From NCBI GenBank assembly GCA_015179025.1, contig WHUX01000019.1:186001-250000 (forward strand): a stretch of DNA of 64,000 bases. Reading direction: 5' to 3'. Positions within the stretch are counted from its first letter, which is position 1. Each line of letters opens with the position of its first letter. Below, piece by piece: positions 1 through 12,227 of the stretch. The translations under genes and the position numbers were made by a program. Source of the stretch: Terfezia claveryi. Lineage: Eukaryota > Ascomycota > Pezizomycetes > Pezizales > Pezizaceae. The notes below the pieces were generated by a model. That model saw nothing but the letters and a program-made list of their open reading frames with translations. It was not told the DNA's origin and did no database searches.

Positions 1-352
1 ACATCAAAATACACCTCCCTCCTCCTCACGCACCCCACCCTCCTCGCCCACCTCCGCTCCACTCCCTCCCTACACTCCCTCCTCTACCAAATTTACCTGG
101 CAACCCTCGAGCCCCCCCGTCCCCCCACAAAGACCAACCATCACCCCCTCCAATCCCTATAAAATTTCTAAACACCAAAAAAACAAACCCATCTGGACCC
201 CCCCGGTAGGGATAGTAAAAGGTGTTAAACGGCTGAACAGGATTCGGGAAAAGGGGCTGGCGGGGGGAGGGGATGGGGGGACATTGGAGGAATTTGTGGG
301 GATGGTGGTGGGGTGTATTGGGGAGGGTGGAACGGGGGGGCATGAGGTGTGA
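1..352 (+). pseudogene. 3' end of a probable HIT zinc-finger protein gene; reading frame shifts
   Basis: The gene is cut by the window edge. Frame 1 (bases 1-171) encodes a helical stretch containing LLAHLRSTPSLHSLLYQIY. Frame 2 (open to the TGA at 350-352) encodes WTPPVGIVKGVKRLNRIRE and then TLEEFVGMVVGC. As I remember fungal HIT-finger proteins of the Hit1/Bcd1 kind, the finger is followed by a leucine-rich helix and then by a WTP..G...GLRRLR.xRE..x.EEF.xLV tail, which these two segments resemble in the right order. The finger itself would lie upstream of the window. The two frames overlap from about 100 to 171 without a convincing intron. The C runs near 106-126 are a likely site for an indel, either real or from sequencing. 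It could also be an intact gene with an unusual intron. Family assignment is tentative. Confidence 0.4.
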
Positions 353-1318
353 TGGGATGGGCTTGGTGGGTAGGGTTGGCGGGACGACGGAGGAGTGATA
401 TAATATATAAGAGCTCTGGCTTGAAACTACGGCTCCCCGGGCGGGTGTTAAGGCTGGGGATTTGTACTATATGGTAAAGCGTGGCAGTATACAAGACAAT
501 GTGCTTGAGTTTGTGACTCTTTGGGGGGAGATGTGGAATTGCACAATACCGGCAGTACGATTTTCCCTTTTTTCCTGTTTCCCCCCAAAACATGTCGTCT
601 TAGTTGCTAAATTATGCATAGATCTATCGTCTTTTATCCTTTACCTTTACAAGTTTGAATTCCAGAACTCTGTATTGCTATTTTGAGTTGATTATGCATC
701 AGATTGAATATCCCCTCTTACGAGAAAATAGGAACGGGGGAGAGGAGGGGGCATTACCCTGAATCAACTACCAGGAACGACTGGACACAGTTAGTAGTAC
801 CTCAGCACCTACTGTAGAAGTGGCCTCCAAACCCGGAAATTGACCGCGCTGTATTCCCAATCTTAGTTATCTCGACATCTACTTTGGCTCAAGCATCTAC
901 CAGGTCTTAAGCCCCGCGCGCCCCTAATGTGTATTAACAGTCCAATAGCCGCTTGTGACATCGTTATCCCCAGCTCGATCATTGTATCTCACTATTTGCT
1001 AGCCCGGTAATAAGAGGGGGGGAGGGGGGTGGCTTTGAGGTTTTAATACATGAATAAATAACCCCCCTATAGTCTTTTTATCCCTTTTATGTAGAATTGC
1101 AAGAATGGAATTACGGTGAGGGACTCTTTTTTGGTCTGTATCTAGCATTCTTTTTCTTTTTTTTTTTATTTGAAGGGGGGGGACATATATATTCTTTTTG
1201 TTCAAATAGTGTAGTAGGAAGGGGATGGTACGTTTTTTAAAGAGTTTTTTTCTGGGGGAGAAGGGGGCAGGGTGGTTTTTTTCTTTTTTTAATTAATTGC
1301 TAATTGAATCCGCAGCAA

Positions 1319-1349
<31 letters not shown>

Positions 1350-1936
1350 CACAACTTGGTAGTCTGGCTGCATTACCCTCCTCCTGTGGAGGGTAGTTAC
1401 TGGTGGTCCTCAGCTACGAGTAAATAAGCAGTATATACAACAGAGCCCCTCCTTTCCCCCACCCACTTCATAGATACCCCATATAGTCTCGTAGCCAGAC
1501 AGTACTATTTTAAGATATCGGTGTGATAATTATGCCAGACATTTCACTACAATGGGTATCGGTTGAATCAAGGACACAAACCCAAGCTCGATCCTGAACC
1601 CAGTATCCACCACTCCTTATCCAATATGAAACGCATCTAGCAAATCATACACCATGAACGCCCCATTTCAACAACAAAAACCATCAACCTGCCCCATCAC
1701 TCCCAACAATACATCTGCCTATTTCATCCAGCACCCACATCTCCATCCCCCAACCTGCGTCCCTACCTCCCTCGAAACCACCGAGTCATTCTGCATCCTC
1801 ATCACCATGCTTCTCTCAGGTATTCCCTGCAACACCCCTACCCCCACGGTGACCGCCTCCTTACTCCTTCCCCCACCTCCTTTTCTCAATACACTCTCGG
1901 ACTTCTTCACCAACAGCCTCAATCCAGAGCCAACCC
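353..1936. other. Intergenic, no gene seen
   Basis: I see no coding segment. It holds G- and C-rich homopolymer tracts (1015-1030, 1177-1183), T-rich tracts, a CATA microsatellite and one copy of the dispersed TAGTCTGG motif at 1360. A 133-codon plus-strand ORF at 1654-2055 is Pro/Thr/His-rich and overlaps the next gene, so I do not believe it. Confidence 0.7.
1318..1351. repeat. (CATA)n microsatellite
   Basis: About eight uninterrupted CATA units followed by ACAACTTGG. It is a simple tetranucleotide repeat in intergenic DNA. Confidence 0.9.
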
Positions 1937-2914
1937 TCAACCCAGCCCCACCCCCGCGCCCCCATTACCATTCTCATCCGACTCGGACCAATCAGGGCGG
2001 TCATATGATCCACGCTGATGATGTTCCGGATTCGATGTTTGTTGTGGCGACGTAGGTGACAACGAGCGCGACAGCGGCGGGAAGCTTATTCTCGTATGAG
2101 CCGTACCTAGAAGCGTCCACGGGGATGGCGAGAAGGTGCGGGATGGCGGGGCCGCTGGGAGGGGGGACAAGCTTCTCATGAGAACATTCATAGACTGACT
2201 TGACCGGAGCTGCAATACTTGCGGAAGATATCCCTGTGCATATGAATCGCTATTCGATCTTTCCTGTCTTCTCACACTTTCCTCCCAACTCCTACCCGGC
2301 TCCGACTCCCCAACCCTCGGCGCATGATTTACTGCCTTAACAACCTTCTCCAAGACCTTCTCCTCCCTCATCGCCCTCTTCATTTCCGCCTTCCTCTCAA
2401 TCCTCTCCCTTGCCTCAAGCCTCTCCTTCTCCGCCCTCGCCTTCCGCACAAGCTCCATCAACCGCTCATTCACCTTTTCTAGATCCACGCAACCGTCCAC
2501 GCCGGTTGGTTGGGGCGGCGCGGGGACTTTTGCCGGCAACTGCAAGTACAGTGCGGGGTGGATATTGTTGCTTCTCATTCCTTGCAAGCTGTCCCCTTCA
2601 CCTGCTATCTCTTCGTACCGACCTGCAGTGGTTGTGCGAGCGAACAAGGAGACTCCATTTATGCGCCTCAAGGGAGCGAGGTCTGGTTGTGCTTCAATTG
2701 GAGGAGTTTCATTACAATCCGATGTAGTGGCAGTGATAGAGCTCGAGGAGAGAGCCAATTTGAGTGCAGGCTGTTCAAAGCAGTCAGTGTGTAACCCAGA
2801 AACATGGATCATGTACAGGTAATTTATCATGATTATAACGCCGGTACCGATAGGGTTCCGAAGCAATAGAGGCAACTTCTCGGAATAAGGGGAAAATTGC
2901 ACGAAACTCACCAT
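1937..2914 (-). CDS. Unrecognised coiled-coil protein, 5' end uncertain
   Basis: An open frame of 325 codons that I do not recognise. Residues about 140-200 form a charged, heptad-like coiled coil (LEKVNERLMELVRKARAEKE followed by Arg/Glu/Lys-rich helix). The C-terminal third is rich in Ser, Pro and Arg (repeated RSLSP) and ends in a glycine-rich acidic tail, so it is probably disordered. The frame begins ATG GTGAGT: the ATG is followed at once by a good splice donor, and a possible acceptor lies before CCTGCACTC near residue 49. The true first exon may therefore end at or before this ATG, with residues 2-48 being intron. No membrane segment or signal peptide is convincing. The gene stands alone between long non-coding stretches. 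Confidence 0.5.
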   Translation of the reverse strand: MVSFVQFSPYSEKLPLLLRNPIGTGVIIMINYLYMIHVSGLHTDCFEQPALKLALSSSSITATTSDCNETPPIEAQPDLAPLRRINGVSLFARTTTAGRYEEIAGEGDSLQGMRSNNIHPALYLQLPAKVPAPPQPTGVDGCVDLEKVNERLMELVRKARAEKERLEARERIERKAEMKRAMREEKVLEKVVKAVNHAPRVGESEPGRSWEESVRRQERSNSDSYAQGYLPQVLQLRSSQSMNVLMRSLSPLPAAPPSRTFSPSPWTLLGTAHTRISFPPLSRSLSPTSPQQTSNPEHHQRGSYDRPDWSESDENGNGGAGVGLG

Positions 2915-3925
2915 CTTAAAAGTTCCCCAATTTCAAAAAAAAGATTTCCGAAATACAAAATTTCCGCGACAAGCAGAAGAAGCCGTTTAATCCGCGAATG
3001 CTATCGCGACTTTGTCTCAAAATCCAACCAAACACCTCAAATAGTGATATCGAGCAATTTCCGTCTCAAAAACAGGAACCAAAAAAAAAACAAATAGAAT
3101 AATGAGGCACAAACTTACGATGCCGTTGAGAACTCAAACCCACCCACCCCCCCCCCTTTGCAATTTCAAAGTGCAATTTCACGAAGGCAGCGACCCAAAA
3201 AAAATCTCTGCAAGGAGTTACTCGGGTGAACGAGTCAATTGACAGCTGCTGGCTCCAAATGGATAACTTTTATGTATCCTTATGAAAGCAGTAAGCCTGA
3301 ACGGGCCTTGCTCCTGCGACCTGCTTTGCTCCTCCGAGTCATCCTTCTCCGCTTTGCCCCAATAATACGAAGCAACTTTTGGGTACAGGGCTCCGGTACT
3401 TGCCTAGGTAAACTCCTCAGCTGTTGTGTATCATATCCACCACGAGACCAAACACCGCTGGACTAGTCCCCATACATCGAGGTCATGAATCAATAAGCTT
3501 CACACCAGAGCTGCAGCCAGATCAAATCTGTGCAACCAGACAGGCAGATTTTCCCCCTGAATGCCTTTTTCCTCTCAGAGCAACCGCACCCCCTTCCCCG
3601 CATCCACCGATTAGCCCGTACCGTAGGCAGACCCTCGCTACCCCATGTCGACACCCCTCCTCCCCGCACTTTCCCTTGCTAAGAGTAAGTAGAACAACGA
3701 AACGTGTGGGATCAAATATATTAAAATCATGCAACATTATTAGACTTTCTGTGCTGCAAGAGTTGTTTGGATACCTGAACAGAAATTCGGCCAGTTTCAT
3801 GCTGCATATCGCATATGCACCGTTCTGTCAGCCGTCGAATTTGCCCGCATTGTAAAGCGGTGAGAAAAACTCCATGTAATGGTTGGATGGTTGGCTGAGA
3901 ATACATACTGCGTACATAACAATAG

Positions 3926-3985
3926 GTACATGTACAGTAGGTACATGTACAGTAGGTACATGTACAGTAGGTACATGTACAGTAG
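3926..3985. repeat. 15-bp tandem repeat with palindromic core
   Basis: Four perfect tandem copies of GTACATGTACAGTAG, followed by a partial degenerate copy. The first ten bases of each unit, GTACATGTAC, are a perfect palindrome, so the array can form successive hairpins. On the minus strand it translates into a repeating YMYLL stretch inside an ORF at 3797-4165, which is an artefact of the repeat. Confidence 0.9.
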
Positions 3986-4012
3986 GTACATTACGGTACT
4001 CATGTAGGAATA

Positions 4013-4147
4013 ATGCGTGGGGGAAAGTTCTTCACGCATCCCGCCTACATAACACGGCTCTACGGTAGCGCCCGCTATTTCTGGTGAGACATACAGCAGT
4101 GCGATCGATGCATAAAAAGGGGTGCGTGAAGACTTTCTCCCACGCAT
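4013..4147. mobile_element. MITE-like element with ~29-bp terminal inverted repeats
   Basis: The left end (4013-4042) begins ATGCGTGGGGGAAAGTTCTT. The right end (4119-4147), reverse-complemented, begins ATGCGTGGGAGAAAGTCTTC. The ends match over about 29 bases with a few differences, and the 76-bp centre is unrelated. Small size, lack of coding capacity and long inverted ends fit a non-autonomous DNA transposon, although no target-site duplication is clear. A structured RNA hairpin is the alternative. Confidence 0.6.
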
Positions 4148-7100
4148 CGTTATAACCCGCTTCAATCTGGAGGAGCAGAATCAACGTTTTTACGCGTACG
4201 CAGCAGCCATGGATACGGTGCCATTATTATGTGATTTTTCTTATTTCCTTACGCTCGGGTCTCGGCAGTAAGAAAGTACCGATACTTACAAGTTCCTTTT
4301 TGGTACTTCTGTCTCCGCCCATTTACTATTCGTCAGCTTAGGTAGGTATTACAGTGTAGGTACCTAGTTCCTCGCGCTCGCTCCGTAGTTATGGCCGAGC
4401 CGCGAATTTCATCATTCCCGGCGCATGGCGCACAGAATGAAGAAGACTAATCATGAATGTCTGAGTTGACTCTTATTACTCGTTATCGGTTAGATAGATA
4501 CATATAAAACGAATCCGTTCCACAGGTGATGCATTCAGCCTGGGTACAGTAGATCTCCACCACGCTCATAGCACCGCTTATATGATAATTACTTAATGGA
4601 AGTAAGACTAGTATTGATACTGCCTGCTGAGCCACACCAGTGATCTTAGAACTTTGAAAAGAATACCCACTCATGAGATTGTACAACAAAAACCCCGGGG
4701 GCCAACAGGGAACAGTAAATTAGTATTACGGATTCAGGAACCTTGGAACATTGTTTGGCGGCTGCTGTAATTCATTGGTTTACGAAGAATTAAGTTGTAA
4801 ATATTACCACAAACAGCTCCTAAGCCAGATTGTATTAGGTATCTCATCCCTTATGAGCCGACGCCCATACCCAGGAATGATTATCATAGTAAAATTGAAA
4901 TGTAAAGGCGTGGTCTATATAGAGACAACGCCAACCGGACTAGAGACAAGAAGATATTAGTATCCAAAACAAGTAACAATGGTAGGCTGCTCATATCTAA
5001 CATTGTTTCATTTGCCTCAACTAAAACTCCACCTGGTACACCCGCATTTGTGCAATCATCAGCTTCTGTACCACAGACCGGTATATCCCCGGTATAATAG
5101 AACACACCACATATCGCTCTTGCCTGACGGTGTAAGTATCCAACTCATTCCCCACAACACAGCAAGCGGCTGAAACCTGTGATATTATCTCCGGACCAAT
5201 GACAATCCCCTATCATACATATTCTCAGATGGTTCATCCTAGTTTGTGTTACCAATGGGCACAAACACAGCGGAAACAAATATACTGTAACCCCTTCTTT
5301 CATTCAGTCCCTTTCCGTTATCCGAGAGGAGCTGGGGGGAAGTTAAGCTTAAAGTTAAGGCTGAAAGAGCATGCATGCAAAGAGAACATCAGAATAGGGA
5401 GCAAGCCAGAGGGACCGGCATTTTGATACCATAACCTTATTAAGCCGTAAATTTGGTAAAAAGGGACCCCCCCTAAAAATCTTATCCATGACACCGATAT
5501 CTGGTTTTCTGAACACGATTGTAACCCAATATCGATGATCAGCATTAGCGAGTAGTTCCTGGCCCAATCAACGACTCTCGATCTCAGAGCAAATGACACT
5601 CCTAAGACCTTGATGCGCGGACCATGAGCATGAAGCCAAGGTATTAGTAAGGGTCAGGAAATCCACCCAGCAGGATGTCTGAGCTCGGACCATACTGTAT
5701 AACCGGCTACTCCCGCGCTGTCACCCAGATATTGCTAATCTCCCATGCCGTATGAGAGCCGAGGGAACATCCCGCGTAGGAAATCATCTGCTAATTCAAA
5801 TCATTCCTTTACCGGCACCAATACCAAGGATGTAGCAATCGATCGCCTCTGGAAGGATAGGTTTGAGCCATCACCTCTAGAAGAGGGCAGAACACCAACC
5901 CCACTGCGTGTCACACTGCCAGCTGCAGTGTAGGAACATACGAAGCATTTCGTGGGGAAAAACAACCAATGGTCTCACGTAGAGAAACCCAACCCACACA
6001 CCACCACGAACATCAACTGTGATTCATTGTCAGCCAAGGAGCACTTCTATGATTTTTATAAATCTTTCATCCACTAATAAGCACTGCCCTCAACACGGTG
6101 CCGTCCCTCCAGGATTATAGACAACAGAGTTGGGATCATAATCAAAGAGGCGTGATAAGTGTCCACCACGTAAGAGAATGTTGCAATAATGCACAGCGAT
6201 CGCGCGCACCAAAGTCATACTAGTACCTGTACAGGCAAACACTGGATTTGTTCTACATTCTCAAGGTTTGTTGACCTACCTAAGCAGCCACGCTCACGAA
6301 TTAGTTCAACATGAGAGTGTTTCTGCTAAGTACCTCGTGCCACAGAACCTGCCTGCTCAGCTGCAGGGTAAGGTTGCGGGTGTGGTCAGGCGATCAAGTA
6401 GAATACCGTCTTCAGAATTCAAAATTCAACCAATCAACTTTGGTTTCATTCGGGAATAGTTTGGTTTTTCCCAGTTCGGCCGGGCGAATGCTGCGTGTTT
6501 CTGCCTAAGTACAGTAGGATCTGGCAAAGTCTTAAAACGTTGCCCGAATGGGTACGACGCAACAGGACAAACGTCGTCATTGTGCATATAAGACAAAAGC
6601 TATCGTCCAATTCGAACATAGGGAGCACTCAGATTCTAGCCGGTGGACGATTCGCTCTGTACCGGGAACAAAGAGATGTGCGTTGTCTTTGCCACTGTTC
6701 AGCGTCCAATCGATCATCACTTGGTAATCACAACGTTAAAATAAACGAAATAAGAGAAAAAGAGTTGCACAAGATCCTGCCGATTTCGTTGCTCGAAGAC
6801 CCTGTACATACAGCCACTAGCAATCATTGAAAGTCATAGCCACGGGAAACTGTCTCCAACGAATCGATGGCAAGCAGGGGGGGTTACTGCAGTATGCCGG
6901 CGGCCTTGGGTTTCAAGATCGAATCTAATTTATAACAAAAACCTCCTCCAACACAAACCGTTTGCAGCTCTTCAAACTGTGGAAGAAACAGACGGCACAA
7001 AAAATTCCCAGTAGGTAGGGAGGCTGTCGATTCGTCATGGTTCAGATTCCTCTCATACAATGTAACTAGGTAACTAGCACGCTCGAACCTAACTGTACAC

Positions 7101-8247
7101 GCCAGCCTCTTCAGACTAATTGTCCTGAGTAACCTGCCTCACTTGGTCGTTGCCGACTGATGGGGACCTTGGCTTGGCCGCCAATTCACGCACGTCTTTT
7201 CCCGGGTGTCACGTAGACTGAGTGCCCTTGCAGTGGGCTTGATCACCAAAACCCGCTCATATATAAGTACGGTATAGCATTCCGCAGAAGCAATCGGGTA
7301 TAGTTTGCACGGCATTCATTGGAGCAGGTGAGTCCCAAGAGCCGAGGCACAAGAGTCCCTTCTAGCTTTGCATTGATTCTTCATGGCGGCGATGCTTCAG
7401 TTCCAGATCAAGCCCGTGTGATGAATGGAGTATGGTTCGTAGTCTGATCTCTGATCCGTATTAGGAGAGAAGTAGAGTGGTTTTTTTTTTTTTCTTCTAA
7501 GTCAGTGTTCGCATATATGAACCTTAGTTTAAGGCAAGGTGGAAGGAAAAAGGAGGAGGACCGGGGTGAAATGACATTACAAGACGGTGAATATCTACAT
7601 TTTTGCAATTTCCTACCAGTACCTGCCATCGTGATTGGCTCCTCATGAGAAGTCTCCCGATAGTGCACTGGAATATGCTTCACAAGTTGGGGAGTATTCA
7701 TTTATCACATTATACTCTACCCTCACGTTAAATTCAAACATGCTTGTTGCTAGACACCTGCAGCCCATGATTCCCAGGGATGCATGCAGCCTGAGACTAC
7801 ATGCACTGCCAATGCATTATGCATGATTATTATAAGAGAGCAGCCTGGCGGTCTGGAAAAGGATTCATGCAGCAATTTAGGCTAACGGTTCAGACTCGAA
7901 TCGTCGTGTTTACATGCTTCGTTTCGTGGATGCAAAAGAGTACAAAAAGCATTCATGCATCAAAAAGGAAAATATTAATGGCAAAAAAGAAAATAACCAC
8001 CCCAGGTGGATCTCCTCCAACTAGAAAAAAAGCCCCCAGTGAACCCCAAAATGTGAATCAAAAATGCCTAGACCCGTTCATCCCATGTTTTGTATCTACG
8101 TATTGGCTTTCCTTATATGTGTATGAGCGTGCTACATTCAAGAAAGACCCCAAACCCCATTCCAGACACCATGCTAAATAACCAGTAGTATAAAAATAGC
8201 AAAGGGGTATTATAGTTAAGATAATAGTCGCGGCTTTCGTAATATAA

Positions 8248-9552
8248 TTATGCATGTGCATGCATTATAGCATCCACCCCATCTTCGTCAATCCTCAGGC
8301 CTTGAAAGCCTTCCTCCCCATCCTCCCAGATGCCATGGCCAACAACCCTTTCAAACAATTTCATAACTCCTCTCATTACCCCGTCGCCACATCTTCCCTC
8401 CCCTTCTACTTCCATGTCCTCCAGTGTTGCCTCTATATTTTCGAGGAATATCCTCAACTGGCTAGGTTTCGGGACAAGTCTGCATTTCTGGACGGTTTCC
8501 CGTTGCCACCAGATCAACCACTGTGCGAGCAACATTCGCCTTGTACTTTCCAAGCATTGGGTTTGCGATGATGGCACACAGGACTCGTCGTGCTCGTATT
8601 CGAATTTCATACTCAAGGACCCATAAGAGGAAAACATCTCCCCAAGGTTGAGAAAGCTCATGTCCCTAACATATCTATTCCACCTCTGGATGCACTTTTG
8701 CTGTACCACCAGAGGCACACTTGCCTTATACTCCTCTCTCACCCTTGAATCTGGGCCATGACATCTCGGGAAGTCATCGAGTAAGGCCGTTATCGCCATA
8801 TTGTAAATCGATGCTATTACTGTCGTGGCATGCGCTATGTTTGTAGGACTCGTAAAGTTCGAGCCTGGAGGTGGAATAAAAGGATGTAATGTCTTGATGA
8901 CGAAAAATGGTTGTATTGTGGCATTAGCCTTGAGGAGTGAGAGCGAAGCGGAAGTGAAGGCGGATATCTGGTATCTTATCCCAAGGGACAGAATATATGG
9001 TAATAGGTCTTTTGTGATGGGTGTTTCTCTGTTTTGCCGCCCTTCAGTGAGGTCTCGTTCGATATGAGATAGCCATAGAACATACGGTCTTGAATATAAA
9101 AAGTACAATAGATAATCCACATTAATCTCTCTATCTTCAATAACCAGCACCTTGGGAGCTCTTGCCGTCTTCCCGCTTGCCCAACGGTCCACTGGTTTTC
9201 CCATTGCCTGACGCCTTTGGTTCTGACGGAGCCATAATTGTGCTGATAGCGATAGTCCTGGTTGTTGATTGAGCACTACCTTCACACTACTCTTTGAGTG
9301 CGTTCTACATTTTGAAGCTCCTACAATTGGCGCCCCCAACGAGGGCAAATTGGGTGTCGGGGCTGGTCTTCGGAGTGCATCCCGGAATACTCCACTTGTG
9401 GATGATAGAACTGTTGAGTGCACGAGGTAGAGTGTAGAGTTGCATCGTAATAAAAGATCACCATCAGGGAAAAACCAGTGTGGGGACAACCGTGTAGGGC
9501 CGACGGAACGGTATAAATGAAGTGGTGAATTTCGAGATGATTTTGGAGCCAT
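8248..9552 (-). CDS. BTB/POZ domain protein
   Basis: A 434-residue single-exon protein. Residues about 20-140 resemble a fungal BTB/POZ domain: WFFPDGDLLLRCNSTLYLVH is the typical opening (a property stored as DG-D-hL-h-h, then H for the first helix), followed by SSTSGVFRDAL, a variable insert, then INVDYLLYFLYSR and a helical LLPYILSLGIRYQISAF. BTB domains mediate dimerisation and often act as adaptors for Cullin-3 ligases or transcription factors; the role here is unknown. I chose the ATG at 9552 (MAPKSS) because it has A at -3 and G at +4. An in-frame ATG at 9651 would add 33 residues that read like translated UTR and has a weak context. The remaining 300 residues are helical with no other domain I recognise. 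The gene has no close neighbours. Confidence 0.75.
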   Translation of the reverse strand: MAPKSSRNSPLHLYRSVGPTRLSPHWFFPDGDLLLRCNSTLYLVHSTVLSSTSGVFRDALRRPAPTPNLPSLGAPIVGASKCRTHSKSSVKVVLNQQPGLSLSAQLWLRQNQRRQAMGKPVDRWASGKTARAPKVLVIEDREINVDYLLYFLYSRPYVLWLSHIERDLTEGRQNRETPITKDLLPYILSLGIRYQISAFTSASLSLLKANATIQPFFVIKTLHPFIPPPGSNFTSPTNIAHATTVIASIYNMAITALLDDFPRCHGPDSRVREEYKASVPLVVQQKCIQRWNRYVRDMSFLNLGEMFSSYGSLSMKFEYEHDESCVPSSQTQCLESTRRMLLAQWLIWWQRETVQKCRLVPKPSQLRIFLENIEATLEDMEVEGEGRCGDGVMRGVMKLFERVVGHGIWEDGEEGFQGLRIDEDGVDAIMHAHA

Positions 9553-12227
9553 GATATTTTGATGTGGAGTGTGATAGCTGATTGTGAATTGAAGGTGGAA
9601 ACTCGGGAGAGAATATGATATTAGGAACCTGGCAGGTGTGTCTGGCAACATCCATGGGTATGACGAGCGGGAGCTGGGCCCTTATGAATAGGAAACAGCT
9701 TTATCTCCCTACCAGCCTAAGGTACCCTACTTACAGTACTGTCCCCAGTCCATTACTAGGTACACAGCTGTAGCGTCAGCAGTAGCTAGTGGAGTCTTCT
9801 TCTTATTCTTGGGGACAAAGCGGAGTAATGCAATTCGCTCTTAAAAAAGCAAAATTGCGCCTGGTGTGAGGAAGGGAGACGGCCATGGCGTTGTTCAAAG
9901 GAAGGGACAGCAAGCCCATCAGCATGCACCCTCAAGAGGAAACGGAGATAGCCTGGGGCCTGGGGATCGGGCGAGCGAGGGAGGGGAAGACGTGGATGTA
10001 TGGGTGTAAACTAGCACCGGGATTCGGCCGTCCCAACGTGTTCGTAGACAGCTAGCAAGTCAGATGTTAGCCAGCCAGCAAACAGCAGGCATTGCCTTCC
10101 AGACCTCTCGATCCACTCTCCGGAGACGCCCCCATGACAAGCTGGGCGGATGTCATGCCTTTCCTGATTGTGGCCCCTTGAGAATGCCTGCTATACCCGA
10201 ATGGTGGAGAACGTGGGGGAAGGGAAGCGGGGCGGATTCGAGAAATTGCCAATAGCCTGAGGCTGCACATAAGATCCTCCAGTACCAAACGTTCCAGATT
10301 ACCGGCGCAAAATGACGAGAACTTGTGTGTGCACAGGCGTGAGAAGTTGGGGGTACCGGTAAGTATACGGGGTATTGCGCTCCATGCCGTCCCAAGGTGA
10401 GCCTCACGACTAGCCCACACCCGCGACACAGGAAAGTGCATTGCTCTCGGCCTCGCCTATTCGCACTCAGGTAGGCAAAATATGCAGAACGGTACGTTTC
10501 CCAAAGCAAGCAAGTTGCCGTGTTACTGTTGTCCTGTGCTCCTCGCCCCCTGTGCGCACTAAATGAACAGCCGGTTCCACCACTTTTCCGGCTCCACTCC
10601 GGCCACCCCAAGGTATCGGGTTACTTATCCAACACAGGTAGGAGGATATCACCATCATTAGTCCTGGGGGTATATAAAAAACTTGATCATAATGAACGAA
10701 GCAAGGGGATATTTCGGCTCGCTTAGATACCCTCGCCACTAAGTTAGCCATCATCTGAATTCCAACTACCTAGATACCAGCGGATGTGCGCATGGTTCGC
10801 CCTTCTGCTCTCATGAACGAAACTTCTACATGTTTTCTTGCGCGAGATGATAGTCGGTGCCTGAAACTGCTGGCACCTGTTGCGTCAACAAAGATGTCTT
10901 GGCTTCAAGATGAGCAGGGCATCTAAGTACATGTACTTAGGCTGTAGTAGCAGTGGTCAGCCTGCCGCCAATCGCGACGCTCAATTCCACACAAATAATA
11001 AGTCTTCGTATTATTCGGGTACCTTCTCTTTCCATTCAATTGGCAGTCCGGTGAGCCGGGTGGGTTGCTGTAAGGAAGCCGAGTCCCCATGTCACGCACG
11101 TGTCCGGTGAGTTTACGACAGAATTTTTTGGGGTGGGGGGGAATTAAAAAAAAAAAAAAAAAAAAAAAATATACAAGTAAAACTGAGACATCCAGGTGGT
11201 TCAGTCAAAGCGCGACCCACAATGCCAGTCTGGATATTCACTCGTTCTATGCGCAAGGCTTGCCGAATCAGGATCCAACGTCGAGGAACTCCATCTGATC
11301 ACACAAATAAGTTACATGCGGTGAAACAGATCTATGGCTGGAGTAGAGCAGACTTGGGTTCTGGGGCGTAATACTCCTCCATATCGACAAGCAGTCGATT
11401 CGTGGAAATAATGGCATAAGCAACCGTTAAATTCTGTGGCAGGGGTCATACTGTGCCCCTCCAGCATAACTATATTGGACGGAAAGCAGATACTCCGGTG
11501 CACTGAAGCCAAGTAGGGTGATATCTTCCACGCCATCGACCAGCAGCAGGACTTGCTTTCAGTCCCCTCCTCCTGTCCTGAGACGTTTCGCATTTCATTT
11601 CGGAGAATAAGATTTGTATGTCCAGAGCGTGATGCCGAGCCCGAGGGTATGTGCTCTACGGTCTTCCCTCGGGTACAGCCAGACTAGGTATCCCTCGGGG
11701 TTTTCACCAGTAGCGAGGGTAAAATGGCGACATTTGATATGTATTTCGTTGCCCAGGCATTATAATCAACAGGGGTATCTATGCCCGCTGCTTTGACACA
11801 AATATTCTACCGTGAGCAAGCCACCAGGGCGCGCAATGTACATAGATAGATGATCAAGTTACTATCCTGGCGATGAAAGTACTCTAACGAACGCGGCTGG
11901 AACAGGCCGGGGACAAAGGCTTAGTATTTACACTATTATCTGAGAGAACCGGAAATACATCCGCTCTTCCAGTACTCATGCCAGGGGGATCTGCGCGAGG
12001 AATGAGACACGCGACAGCCGCGCAGCATCAGAATATTATTTTCCTTAGCGGTTTCCGGTATAGTGGGATATTGCACCCGATAGTATGGATGCTCGAGTAC
12101 CCCTTTCCACAGTGGTTGGGGTACCCCTCACTTCTTTAGATATTTCTGCTACGTAAAAAGAATCCAGTGATTATTTTCGATTCAAAGCTTGGTCTGTGTT
12201 GGTCATCCTGATCATGGCAGAAGAGCA
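9553..12227. other. Intergenic, no gene seen
   Basis: Nothing coding is supportable. It contains a 24-base A run (11146-11169) and an AGCCAGACTA copy of the dispersed motif (11677-11686). Several overlapping ORFs around 10067-10754 exist in all frames, have no family features and contradict one another. Confidence 0.65.
11146..11169. repeat. A24 homopolymer
   Basis: Uninterrupted run of 24 A after a G-rich tract. It could be a retroposed tail, but no source sequence is recognisable upstream. Confidence 0.9.

Larger units (their letters stand above)
2915..8247. other. Long gene-poor stretch with repeats
   Basis: No ORF here has recognisable protein features; the longest (about 110-145 codons) have low-complexity or repeat-derived translations. 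Contents that can be supported are a 15-bp tandem repeat (3926-3985) and a 135-bp inverted-repeat element (4013-4147), listed separately. A TATA-like TATATAAG lies at about 7260-7267, but no coding exon follows it. Confidence 0.6.

Noticed and set aside
1654..2055. 133-codon plus-strand ORF
   Set aside because: Pro/Thr/His low complexity that overlaps the 3' end of the minus-strand coiled-coil gene.
3797..4165. 122-codon minus-strand ORF with repeated YMYLL
   Set aside because: Its body is a translation of the 15-bp tandem repeat and it runs into the inverted-repeat element.
10067..10754. Several overlapping ORFs of 68-152 codons on both strands
   Set aside because: Mutually exclusive frames with no recognisable motif and no splice logic joining them.
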